Below the pieces are notes generated by a model that was not told where the DNA came from, did no database searches, and worked only from the letters and a program-made list of their open reading frames with translations. Below, piece after piece: positions 13,501 through 24,070 of a stretch of 64,000 nucleotides of DNA. The stretch's first letter is position 1; each line of letters starts with the position of its first letter. The DNA is from Cryptomeria japonica (Eukaryota > Streptophyta > Pinopsida > Cupressales > Cupressaceae). The stretch covers positions 239,248,422 through 239,312,421 of the forward strand of contig NC_081406.1 of NCBI RefSeq assembly GCF_030272615.1, read 5' to 3'. Made by a program: the position numbers and the translations under genes.

Positions 13501-13800
13501 AACTAGCCGTCTAATCCTACGAGGTCATGTTATGACACTCTAAAAAATCCTCTCTTGATTTAGGTAGAATTGGATCCAATTGCTCATGGCGACACTTTCT
13601 TGGTTGCAACAAAAAGCGTTAGATGAGTTCAATGAAAAGTTGCACAATTCCCCATCTTTCAATCCGCTCGTTGTGGCACCGAACCATCAGCTCATATGCA
13701 TCGGGGTGGGTGAGTTTATGTTAGGAATGCCTTCATTTTTCTCTCCAACTCATTCGATCATTGCAGGCCACACCCTAGCAGTGAAATCGCTTAAGTGCAT
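10565..13800 (+). repeat. 359 bp tandem satellite, nine copies
   Basis: The landmark tgcacaatgcc (tgcacaattc in the last copy) recurs at 10771, 11131, 11487, 11846, 12205, 12564, 12923, 13282 and 13641. Intervals are 360, 356, then 359 bp six times in a row. Each unit also carries tcaagttgctcaaagttg and gactcggatccaatt. The first unit is partial at its 5' side, and the last breaks off after aatcgcttaagtgc near 13798. Differences between units are mostly C/T and G/A, often at CG sites. Several units show a 74-90 codon frame, but 359 is not a multiple of three and other units break it, so I do not call a gene. Confidence 0.95.
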
Positions 13801-14150
13801 GCATTAGATGAAGAAAAGTGTATGGGCTATGCAATTTTTTTAGAATGGGTATTGGTTACAATGGTGTCCTACATTGTCTAATTTTGGTTCTTTCCATGTT
13901 TCCTTTATATAGTCTTATTTTGACTATAACTATTGAACCTATGTTGATCTCCATAAGCTTCTGTCTTGGATTACAAAAACATATTTAGGTTCAAAGCTTA
14001 AGTAACAATAAACTTTGTGAAATTATTCATTTAATCATTTGTACTATAATTATGGATAACCATGATAAATGAATTGCATCAACCAAAAATCTACAAATCT
14101 ATACAACATTGTATACCATTAAAACTATCAAATATATCCAATACAAACAA
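13801..14150. other. AT-rich spacer between two tandem arrays
   Basis: About 350 bp with no reading frame or repeat that I can assign. Confidence 0.5.
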
Positions 14151-14463
14151 ATAGGCTTGCCAAAAGCCATATGGACATATAATGTCACATATTTATAAAA
14201 CAAAACATATATTCAAAATTTCTATAAAGGCATACAACATGATATCCAAGAAAGTCAAATAGGAGCTTGCCAAAAGCCATATGGACATAGAATGTCACAT
14301 ATTCGTAATACAAAACATATGTTCAAAATTGCCATCTAGGCATACAACATGCTATCCAATAAAGTCAAATAGGAGCTCGCCAAAAGCCATATGGACATAG
14401 AATGTCACATATTCATATTACAAAACATATGTTCAAAATTGCCATACAGGCATACAACATAGG
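14151..14463. repeat. 110 bp tandem repeat, about three copies
   Basis: The landmark caaaagccatatggacata starts at 14161, 14271 and 14381, exactly 110 bp apart. Each unit continues with atgtcacatatt, caaaacatat and catacaacat. The array ends a few bases downstream (in minus-strand sense) of the stop codon of the minus-strand seven-exon gene, so it lies in that gene's 3' flank. Confidence 0.9.
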
Positions 14464-14475
14464 ACCCTATTCTAT

Positions 14476-14522
14476 TCATTTTCCTCTAGGGGAAGGAAAA
14501 ATATCATGAGATATCTTTGCCT
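14476..14522 (-). pseudogene. 3' end of exon 7 of the split gene, left of the Copia insertion
   Basis: Joined to 21186 with one copy of the TSD, the frame continues K-I-S-H-D-I-F-P-S-P-R-G-K and stops at TGA (14478-14476). Exon 7 is then 132 nt, exactly 44 codons including the stop. This exact fit is the main evidence that the Copia element split a real exon. Confidence 0.7.
14518..14522. repeat. 5 bp target-site duplication (left) of the Copia element
   Basis: tgcct directly precedes the LTR start TGTTGG. The same five bases follow the last base of the 3' LTR at 21181-21185. Confidence 0.9.
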
Positions 14523-15559
14523 TGTTGGTGTTTTGGATATGTTGATATGGTTTTGTCATTGATGTCAAAACTTGTCAACACTTGTCAACACTTATATTCA
14601 CTGACAAGTCAGTGACTTATGCACAGTCACCGGTATTTGGTTCACCAACATGTTATATCGTTCACCGGCACTTGGAATGAAATGGAGACTACTTGGTTAT
14701 GTTGAAGACTTTGTTTGGACACTTTGTTATGATGATTTGTTCATTGGTCTATTCAGGTTTGCATATTAGCTGTTACTGGAAAATAGGTCCAGGTTATGCA
14801 CCGACAAGCATATCTATTCTAGATCATTACGACACATCATGAAGATGATTTGTTATTATTATAAATGCATTGAGCCGACATGATGCATCAGATATTGATT
14901 CATTTGTAATTGATTTTATTGTAATATCTTTAGTTAGCCGACCTACTCAATTGGTCTTAGGATATGGTATAAATGTAAGATCTCATTTGTGAGATTGATA
15001 TAGGATTGGAAATAGGATTGTAATAAGGTATATGTGAATATAAGAAGAGCTATACACACAGACATCATTCAAGATTGAAGGAAGGTTTGAAGAAGGAAAA
15101 TTAGAGCTAAACCGGTACTGAATCCAGCATATGAAGATGCTATTTTGAGCAGTACATTATCATTGGATTTAACCATCCAATTGTAGTCAGTGTGACTCTC
15201 ATTTTGTGATTGAGCAGTAAGCTCTAGGCAGTTGGCCTTTCTGCATGTGCAGACTCCATATTGTACACACATACTATCTGCAGTAGTATCATCTAATTGT
15301 GGGTAAGGCTTCTCACCGTGGCTTTTCCCCTTATAGGGTTTCCACATACAAATATTGGTGTTATGTGTTGTGGCTGTTATTGTCTTTCTATTTCATGCAT
15401 TAATATTTACCGGTACTACAGTTAACTGATAAAATTGTCTATCAGCATAAAGTTTGGTTTACTGATATTAAGCATTAAGTTTTGGTTAAGTTAATTTTGG
15501 TTTGAATTTATTGGACAACTGATTCACCCCCCCCTCTCAGTTGTCTCCGGGACCTAACA
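14523..15559 (+). repeat. 5' LTR of the Copia element
   Basis: Starts TGTTGG and ends CCTAACA. It contains a possible TATA box (tataaat, 14968-14974) and near its end a C-rich motif ctgattcacc followed by cccctctcag, shared with the other Copia-type LTRs in this window. Confidence 0.93.
14968..14974 (+). promoter_or_regulatory. Possible LTR TATA box
   Basis: tataaat lies in the middle of the 5' LTR and is conserved in the 3' LTR near 20585. Position and sequence suit an RNA polymerase II promoter, but nothing else confirms it. Confidence 0.35.
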
Positions 15560-15561
15560 AT

Positions 15562-15573
15562 TGGTATCAAAGC
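15562..15573 (+). other. Primer-binding site (initiator Met-tRNA)
   Basis: tggtatcaaagc differs by one base (G to A) from the canonical plant sequence TGGTATCAGAGC. It begins two bases after the LTR. Confidence 0.85.
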
Positions 15574-15616
15574 CTAGTCCTCTTTTTGTAGAAGTTTAAC
15601 AGCTTGAGAAGATCCA

Positions 15617-16269
15617 ATGCCTTCTAACTATTTCAGGAAGGACAATCCTAAACTTGATGTAACTAACTATGGCATATGGAAGATTAGGATGGAGACACAT
15701 TTGAATTGCATTGGAAAGGACATATGGGAGGTTACAAAGAATGGTTATGTTGCTCCTACTCTAGGTCAACCTAATCCACCAACCTTAGGTAAAGATGAGG
15801 AAAATGATTGCAAAGCAAGAGAAACACTTTTGAGCACATAGTCAAATCAACAAATCATGGGATTATCAGACAGATCTACTACTAAAGCTATTTGGGACAA
15901 ATTGGAAACATTGAATGAAGGAGATTCCACAGTCAAAATTTCAAAACTTGAATGCTTCTGGGTCAGGTATGAAAATATGAAAATGGAAGAAGATGAAAGG
16001 GTTTCTGCTTTTATGGAAAGAGTAAATGAAATTGTTTTGGGTATAAAATGTTGTGGAGGAACCTTAAGTGAAGATGAAATTGTTTCTAAAGTTTTAAGAG
16101 CATTGCCACTGGCATATAAAATGAAATTTACTGCTATAAATGAATTGAGAACAATGCCTAATACATCAGTATCTAGAGACACTTTGGCTAGAAAACTTTC
16201 AGCTTTTGAACTTTAGGAATTTGGTCCTATTGCTACAATAAAGACAGATTTAGCTTTCAAAGCATCAAG

Positions 16270-16310
<41 letters not shown>

Positions 16311-19300
16311 TATCACCATCATTTGACAAATCTGATTGGAAAGCCTTTTATGCAAGAGAACTTGAAGAAAGCAAGAGAGAAAATGAAGAATTGGAAGAAC
16401 TTGAAGCACTATTTGCAAGGAAAATGCCTAAAGGTCCAGTTGGAAGTAAGTATGAAGGTAAAGCACCCTTTAAATGTTTTAAATGTAATAGAGTTGGTCA
16501 TATGGCATTTACATGTCCTGATAGACATGCAAGATTGAAAGAAGAAGCCAAAAGAACATATAAGCCTAACCCTGAATATTAGAGATACAAATTTAAGAAG
16601 AATAGAGACAAATCTTGTTACTATGCTGATGAAGGAGTTACTGATCCGATAGATAATGGATGGGCTTTTGTTGCTATAACGGAAGATCCATCGACACCTA
16701 CTGTTCAAGTGGTAGAGTAGACCCTGGCAGCTAAAATTGAAGATAAGGATGAATGGATCATTGATTTAGGATGTTCACATCATATGACTGGTGATAGAAG
16801 TAAATTCTTAACCTTTTAGGAATACAATGGATGTCTAGTGAGATTTGGAGATGATAAAGCTCGTATGATCAAAGGAAAGGGACTATATCTTTTAATGGTA
16901 AGCATAATACTAATAATGTTTACTATGTTGAAGGTTTGAAGCATAATCTTTTGAGTGTTGGTCAATTAGTTGAAAAAGGATTTTAGTTACAATTCAAGAA
17001 GGGTAAATGCACAATCATGAATAAAACTGGCTTAGAAATTGCAACTGGTAATTAGACTAGAGGTAATATATTTCATTTGAATAACTGTGAGAAGGCATGT
17101 TTGATTGCTCATATTGATGAAAGTTGGTTATGGAATAAGAGACTTTGTCATGCCAATTTTGATTGCATTGTGAAAATAAGTACAACTAAGGCAGTAAGAG
17201 ATTTACCTAAAATTGTTAAACCTCACAATCCACTATGTAAGAAATGTCAATTTGGAAAGCAAGTTAGAGCATCTTTTAAAAGTATTCCAAAAAATCCAAT
17301 AATCTTCTTGACTTAATTCATATTGACTTATGTGGTCCTTCAAGAACTAGAAGTTTACGAGATAGGTATTTTATGCTAATCATTGATGACTATTCCAGAA
17401 TGTGTTGGGTCACTTTTCTCAGGGAGAAATCAGAAGCTTTTGGGAAATTCAAACTATTCAAGGTGATGGTAGAGAATGAAACCGGTAAGAAAATCAAATG
17501 TTTGAGATCAGACCAAGGATGTGAGTTCACATCTAAGGAATTTAATACATTCTGTGAAGGGAATGGAATCATAAGATAATTATCAGCACCTCGGACACCC
17601 CAACAGAATGGAGTTGTAGAAAGAAAGAACATAACTATTTTGGATGCAGCTAGAAGCATGATATCAGAAGCAAACCTACCTCATATATATTGGAAATAAG
17701 TAGTGAATACAACAGTCTACACATTTAATAGAGTTCACATCAGAGGAGAAATCGATAAGATCCCTCATGAACTATGGTTTGGTATTACTCCTACTCTTAA
17801 ATATTTCAAAAAATTTGGAAGTAAATGCTATATTAGAAGAGATGATTATATTGACAAATTTGATCCTAGACGCGATGAAGGAATATTTTTTGGTTATTCA
17901 TCTAAGAGCAAGGTATATAGATGTTTTAACAAGAGACTGTAGAAAATTGTTGAAAGTGCAAATGTGAAGATTGATGAACAATTTAGAGGAAATTCAAGGT
18001 ACATAGACTTTGAATCGACAATAGAGATAATAACAAATGAACCTTTAATGAGTACACTGGTACAAAATGTTGATCCTGTCACACTGACATCATCTGAGGA
18101 TTCCACAATGATTGAGGAACAATAACAAGTAAAAATACCCCGGTATGTAAGATTGAACCACTTTGAAGATCAGATAATTGGAAACAAGTATCAAGGAGTT
18201 ATGACTAGAGGAAGATTGGCAAATGAAGAAGTATGTCTTATTTCTCAAATTGAACCAACATCAGTTAATGAGGCATGTGAAGATAAATATTGGATTAAAG
18301 CTATGGAAGATGAATTGGAATAAATTGAAAAGAATAACATATGGACATTAGTTCCCCGACCTAAAGACAAAAATGTAATTAGAACTAAATGGGTATTCAA
18401 AAATAAACTTAATAAAGATGGAAAGGTAATTAGAAATAAAGAAATATTAGTGTGTAAGGGATATTCATAGAAAGAAGGAGTTGATTACAATGAAACCTTT
18501 GCACCATTAGCTAGAATTGAGGTAGTCATATTGTTCTTGGCTTTTGCAGCACACAAGAACTATAACATATATCAAATGGATGTTAAATGTGCATTTTTGA
18601 ATGGAGATCTTGAAGAAGAGGTTTACATTGAACAACCTGATGGATTTTCATTGACAGATGACAAAGATATGGTTTGCAGGTTAAGGAAAGCTTTGTATGG
18701 GCTGAAACAAGCTCCTAGAGCTTGGTATGCTAGATTGGACAAATATCTTTTGAAGATTGGATACACTAAAGGTAATACAAATAACAATCTCTATTAGAAA
18801 ATAACTAATTCTGACATCTTGGTTATTGAAGTTTTTGTTGATGATATAATCTTTAGAGGAGAAGATGGATTATGTAAAGACTTTTCTAATAAAATGCAGC
18901 AAGAATTTGAAATGTCTATGATTGGGGAGATAAAATTCTTTTTAGGATTGCAGATTTCATAGATAGATAAAGGTATATTCTTATGTCAATCTAAGTATTT
19001 GAAGGAATTACTAAAGAAAATTGGCATGGAGAACTCTAAACCGGTAAGCACACCTATGACTACAATTGATAAATTATCATTGAAGGATGAATCAACACCT
19101 GTTAATCAGACTAGGTACAAATCTATGATAGGAGGTTTACTGTATTTGATACAAACAATACCTGATATTATAAATGCAATATGTATTGTTTCAAGATTTC
19201 AAAGTAATCCTATAGAAAATCATGAATCAACAGTGAAAAGGATTTTCCAGTACCTACAAGGCACTGCAAATCTTGGCTTATGGTATCCTAGAGATGAAAA

Positions 19301-19786
19301 AATTGATTTATATGCATATACAGATGCAAATTGGACGAAGATGTGGATGACAGAAAAAGCACCACTGGTGGAGCATCTTTTCTTGGTAGTAGACTAATTT
19401 CTTGGTTGAGTAAGAAACAAAGTTGCACATGTTTATCAATAACATAATCAGAATATGTTGCAACAACAACTAATTGCACACAGGTATTATGGATTAAACA
19501 AATGTTGAAAGACATAAAGGTAAAATGGAAGGAACCTATAACTATTTACTGTGATAATTTGGCAGCAATTGGTATATCTAAGAATCTGGTATTTCACTCA
19601 AAGACTAAACATATTTCTATCAAATTCAATTTTCTAAAAGAGAATGTTGAAGCAAAAGAAGTGAAATTGGTTTATGTGAATACTAAAGAGCAGATTGCAG
19701 ATATTTTTACTAAGCCTTTGCCTAAAGAGACTTTTGAATATCTCAGAGAGCAGCTTGGGGTTCTTCCCCCACCGGTAGAAACTTAG
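15617..19786 (+). pseudogene. gag-pol: Copia gag-pol polyprotein, broken by stops and frameshifts
   Basis: Gag starts MPSNYFRKDN at 15617. A (TCA)n run near 16270 encodes poly-Ser. A CCHC knuckle CFKCNRVGHMAFTC lies at about 16475. The protease motif reads D-L-G-C-S (16760s), where D-S-G is usual. The integrase zinc finger is near 17130-17260, followed by catalytic D (HIDLCGP, about 17320), D (RSDQGCEF, about 17505) and E (QQNGVVERKN, about 17600). RT has K-G-Y-S-stop-K-E-G-V-D-Y (18460s), [12 protein letters not shown] and F-V-D-D-I (18834). RNase H has D-A-N-W (19320s) and K-H-I-x-I-K near the end. Sixteen in-frame stops (11 TAG, 5 TAA, no TGA) and three frameshifts (near 16900, 17315 and 19370) disable it. 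Confidence 0.92.
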
Positions 19787-20156
19787 ACAATTGATGTTTG
19801 TCATCAACCGACATAATTAATAGAGAAATATTTTTTTCCGGCTTTGATGAGGAGAGCTACTTCTCAGGGGGAGTAGTTGGTATTTTGTAATGAGTTGGTA
19901 TTTTGTATTTGAATCTGGTTTTTGTATTTCTTTGGCATTTGATGTCAAAGGGGGAGAGATATCTATGGAAAAACACAATATCCCTTGGAGGAGAGATTGT
20001 TACTTTGGGGAGAGATTATTACTCTCTATATTTGTAATTTGGTTTCTGGTTAATGATCTCTTTTGGAGATTGTTGGTTTTTGATTTTTGGCATTTCTATT
20101 TTGGCACTTTGATGGTTTTTCCATTTTGTGTTGCCATCAATGCCAAAGGGGGAGAT
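19787..20156 (+). other. 3' internal region and polypurine tract of the Copia element
   Basis: Non-coding sequence after RNase H. It has several G-rich tracts (cagggggag at 19866, caaagggggag near 19948) and the polypurine tract aaagggggaga (20145-20155) directly before the 3' LTR. The 119-codon frame here looks like chance. Confidence 0.75.
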
Positions 20157-21180
20157 TTTTGGTATTTTGGATATGTTGATATGGTTTTATCATTGATGTC
20201 AAAACTTGCCAACACTTGTCAACACTTATGTTCACCGACAAGTCAGTGACTTATGCACATTCACCGATATTTGGTTCACCGACAAGTTATATTGTTCACC
20301 GACACTTGGAATGACTTGGAGACTACTTGGTTATGTTGAAGACATTGTTTGGAAACTTTGTTATGATGATTTGTTCATTGGTCTATTCAGGTTTGCATAT
20401 TTTCTGTTACTGGCAAATAGTTCCAGGTTATGCACCAACAAGCATATCTATTCTAGATCAGCACGACACATCATGAACATGATTTGTTATTATTGTAAAT
20501 GCATTGAGCTGACATGATGCATCAGATATTGATTCATTTGTAATTGATTTTATTAGCCGACCTACTTAATTGGTCTTAGGATATGGTATAAATGTAAGAT
20601 CTCATTTGTGAGATTGATATAAGATTGGAAATAGGATTGTAATAAGGTAGATGCAAATATAAGTAGAGCTATACATGCAAACATCATTCAAGATTGAAGG
20701 AAGGTTTGAAGAAGGCAAATCAGAGCTAAACCGGTACTGAATCCAGCATATGAAGATGCTATTTTGAGCAGTAAATTATCATTGGATTTAACCATCCAAT
20801 TGTAGTTTGTGTGACTCTCATTTTGTGATTGAGCAGTGAGCTCTAGGTTGTTGGCCTTTCTGCATGTGCAGAATCCATATTGTACACACATACTATCTAC
20901 AATAGTATCATCTGATTGTGGGTAAGGCTTCCCACCGTGATTTTTCCCCTTACAGGGTTTCCACGTACAAATATTGGTATTATGTGTTGTGGATGTTATT
21001 GTCTTTCTGTTTCATGCATTAATCTTTACTAGTACTGCAATTAACTAATACAACTATCTACCGGCATAAAGTTTGGTTTACCGGTATTAAGCATTAAGTT
21101 TTGGTTAAGTTAATTTTAGTTTGAATTTATTGGACAACTGATTCACCACCTCCCCTCTCAGTTGTCTCTGGGACCTAACA
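20157..21180 (+). repeat. 3' LTR of the Copia element
   Basis: Aligned along its length to 14523-15559. It starts TTTTGG where the 5' copy has TGTTGG and ends CCTAACA. It lacks a 16 bp segment present in the 5' LTR near 14922. Confidence 0.93.
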
Positions 21181-21185
21181 TGCCT

Positions 21186-21933
21186 GTCGAGGGGATGGAG
21201 ATGCATATGATGTAGGTGTCTTTTGAGTATGCCCACTCGACCTCCTCTCCAGACTTTTTTGTAACTCCACCTGATACAATGAAAGGAATGATGTTAGCAT
21301 ATACAAAAAATGAATTTTAGAATGACATATAATAGAATAGTCACTTACTATATACAAATAATCATGATGTTCATCCATAACAGGTGCATGTTCATGATCT
21401 GGAGTGACAAGCCCCTCTTGTAAGCATCAAAATATAAATTAAACTAAATACAAGTGTCGTTAAAGTTTTCAATAACATATTATTAAGATAACAAATGTAA
21501 TGCTAAATTTACTAAATTTACAAATATGTCTCATACTTCTGTCAAAGCAGTTGAACTTGCTACTACTGCAACAACACAATGCTCCATTGATGCACGGACA
21601 ACAGGAGGACTCTCTGATGTCAACATCTAAAAATTAAATAAAGTATATTGATTAATCACTAGAACTATCTATATTATTTAATAACAACATTAAAGATAAA
21701 TTGCTTACTTGGGTGAAAGATTGTAGATGAAATACACTGCGAGGTGTTGATGTTGAAACTCTAGTATCAAACTATTTGTCATACAAAATGAGTAATTAGA
21801 AAATCATTCACATTAGGTTCAATTATCTATATATAATAATTATATTTCTTCACTCGTTGTATACCTGTGGAGTCGACAAAGTCATGAAAAAGGGTACTGC
21901 AGGAATGTTGCTAGTATTGTGAACACTTTGACC
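21186..21933 (-). pseudogene. Exons 3-6 and 5' part of exon 7 of the split gene
   Basis: The exons 21933-21865, 21771-21709, 21626-21537 and 21414-21349 have 69, 63, 90 and 66 nt, all multiples of three. Donors are GTATAC, GTAAGC, GTATGA and GTAAGT; acceptors all end in AG. Exon 7 opens at 21270 with V-E-L-Q-K-S-L-E-R-R. The translation is Ser/Thr/Pro-rich with no domain that I know. Exon 7 is cut at the Copia TSD (21181-21185). Confidence 0.7.
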
Positions 21934-22032
21934 CTGATTTTTTATCATAATAATTTACTAATTTAGATATATTCTCAAATTTCCATATAAGATTTAATTA
22001 AAAGAATGAAATGAACTTGTAATGAAATTCAC

Positions 22033-22848
22033 CTGGGTATTCATTCAACAAGGATTCTATCATGACAATGTTCTCTGTAGCAAACTCCACTCGTGCACGT
22101 GCATTCTCAAAACTATTAGGATCATAAGTGCAAACAAAACCACAAGATCGACAAAAATAAGATGGAACTTGATGCTTAGAAGAATCACCATCATCACTTG
22201 CATCACCCTCTACTAGAGGCCTAGCATACTATATAAGGGTCCGAGTGAGTTAGCTAATGGACTCTAGAGTTTCAACCTCAATACTCTTCTTCACAATGGA
22301 AGGAATAATAAAATGCTCCATCATAGGTCTGGCCAAGGGCCTTGGTGGGAGATTTGGGTCACGATGTGCACCCTCTCTATCATGTGAGGAACCCCCACCT
22401 CTACCTTGGAAATCTAGAAAATCAAAATAGTCTGGGATCTCATTAAGGAAAAACTCACAGTACAATTTTCTCAAAAAGTATTGGGGTACCTCATGATTAT
22501 TGCATGGAGGCTGATCAAATACCATCCACCACCTATCCCCAAAATTTTTCTTAATCCCTTCACGATGACACTAATGAATAGGGAATCTCCTACATCTAGG
22601 GTATAAAGGTTGATTCGTTCGGTGGTCTGTAAAAAGAGCACACAAGTCAAATTTATTAATTTTGTTTTTCTTCACTGCCGCATATGATAATTTGTCAGCA
22701 TAAAATTGCTTTTGTTCTTCCTTCTTACTGGACAAAAAATTTATTTGCCCACTCATAGATTGTATGTGAGATACAATAGATTGCAAAGAACTAGCAAGGT
22801 TTGTCCTATGGGAGTTTGTTCTAGTCGGATCTTTTAGCCTTGTGATTA
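22033..22848 (-). pseudogene. Exon 2, 3' part of the split gene
   Basis: It encodes the largest part of the protein, including the block with KFDLCALFTDHRTN and the C-x2-C motif. Three stops interrupt it, each at a place where Gln restores a sensible peptide (P-I-H-Q-C-H, S-I-S-Q-L-T, L-I-Q-Y-A-R). The donor after ...N-E-Y-P is GTGAAT and leaves one surplus base relative to exon 3, so a single-base indel or a different ancestral donor is likely. Confidence 0.68.
22844..22848. repeat. 5 bp target-site duplication (left) of the pol-less LTR element
   Basis: gatta precedes the LTR start and recurs right after the 3' LTR at 30829-30833. Confidence 0.88.
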
Positions 22849-24008
22849 TGTTACTATTTACTAAGTTGTCATTAGTTTTATATCCAAAGTCATCCTATAT
22901 ACTCTAGTCAGTTAATACTACCGGAACATTCAATCGGTTACAGAAGATAGAAGTCACAGAGTCTAGTATACACCGAGCTGTCTACCGAGTAACACTCTAT
23001 GTCTACCAAGCAGCAAAAATGATATACCGAGTGAACACACACTGAGTGAAACGTGTTACCAGATTCATTGAACCTAGACATATGTGGGAAACATGTTACA
23101 AGATCAAGGAACAGGGAATCATTTTTACTTAGGAAATTGCACCTTAAAGATTTTGTATGATCTTGAGGTCATCTATCCAATAAAATATTTTGTATAGTTA
23201 TTCATTTGATGAAACATGTTTGTAAGATCGAAGCATGAACAAAATCACGGACATAAGAGATCTATTTATACAACATGGATTAAAGATAAAATATGAGAAA
23301 CAGAGGTGTATGAAGAAAGAGACGAGTAATAGATAAGGAAGTACTGAGTATTGTGACTGTTAGAGACACAGAAGGTCACCGAGAAGGATTTCAGAGAATA
23401 GTCAAGGAACTGAGTAAAAAGAAGGGTTTACCGAGTTAATCTATGGATTACCGAGGTATGCTATAAGCAAGGTAATCTCATCTTGAGCACATAGAATCTG
23501 CTATAACATTTCAGATGTAAACTTGCAGATATTTTTTAAGGATTTTATTGTAATATTTTGGGTTATTATATAAACCTTTAATAGGGTAAAAGACTCTAAC
23601 AAAGTCTGTAAATTGTAAAGCCTTTAACCAAGTGCAACATTTAGTATAAATGTTGTAAAATCCTTTAGCAAGGTAGATCTAACGATCTTGATGCTCCTAA
23701 CAGGGTAAGCTATCATAAATAGCTAAACATGTAGCTCTAACTGAGCAACCTTTATTATTGCAATAGTGAAGTTGTAGGTGCCATCCCCACCACAGTTTTT
23801 CTCTCTAACCAAGAGTTTCTGCATAACCAAAATATATGTGTTATGGAGTGAATCATGTATGATTGTTATTTATTTGTTTTAGCATTATATTATGTTACAA
23901 CAGTTTTTGGTTTATGCTTAACAGTAAAGTTATTGTTGAAGAAAAGATTTGAAGTATTGATTCACCCCTCCCCTCTCAGTACACTAGCTTTCCATATTAG
24001 GCCTAACA
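22849..24008 (+). repeat. 5' LTR of the pol-less element
   Basis: Starts TGTTACTATTTAC and ends GGCCTAACA. It lacks about 18 bp present in the 3' LTR near 29740. A possible TATA box (tatataaac) lies at about 23577. The 75-76 codon frame at 23855 and 30675 is the same LTR sequence in both copies and is not a gene. Confidence 0.93.
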
Positions 24009-24010
24009 AT

Positions 24011-24022
24011 TGGTATCAGAGC
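24011..24022 (+). other. Primer-binding site (initiator Met-tRNA)
   Basis: tggtatcagagc is an exact match to the canonical plant retrotransposon primer site, two bases after the LTR. Confidence 0.9.
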
Positions 24023-24070
24023 TTCAATCTTGGAAAAGGGTTTAACAACCTAAAGAAAAAGATCTTATCA

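Larger units (their letters stand above)
14523..21180 (+). mobile_element. Full-length but decayed Ty1/Copia LTR retrotransposon
   Basis: The element is 6,658 bp with two LTRs (1,037 and 1,024 bp) ending TGTT...AACA, a 5 bp TSD (tgcct), a primer-binding site for initiator Met-tRNA, gag-pol in the Copia order (gag, protease, integrase, RT, RNase H) and an AAAGGGGGAGA polypurine tract before the 3' LTR. LTRs differ at roughly 6% of sites by eye over the first 430 bp, plus a 16 bp indel, so the insertion is old. It sits in the last exon of a minus-strand gene. Confidence 0.95.

Noticed and set aside
11069-13807. Recurrent 74-90 codon frames in the 359 bp units
   Set aside because: They are present in only part of the units and broken in others, and the unit length is not a multiple of three. 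The frame reflects repeat homogeneity rather than selection.
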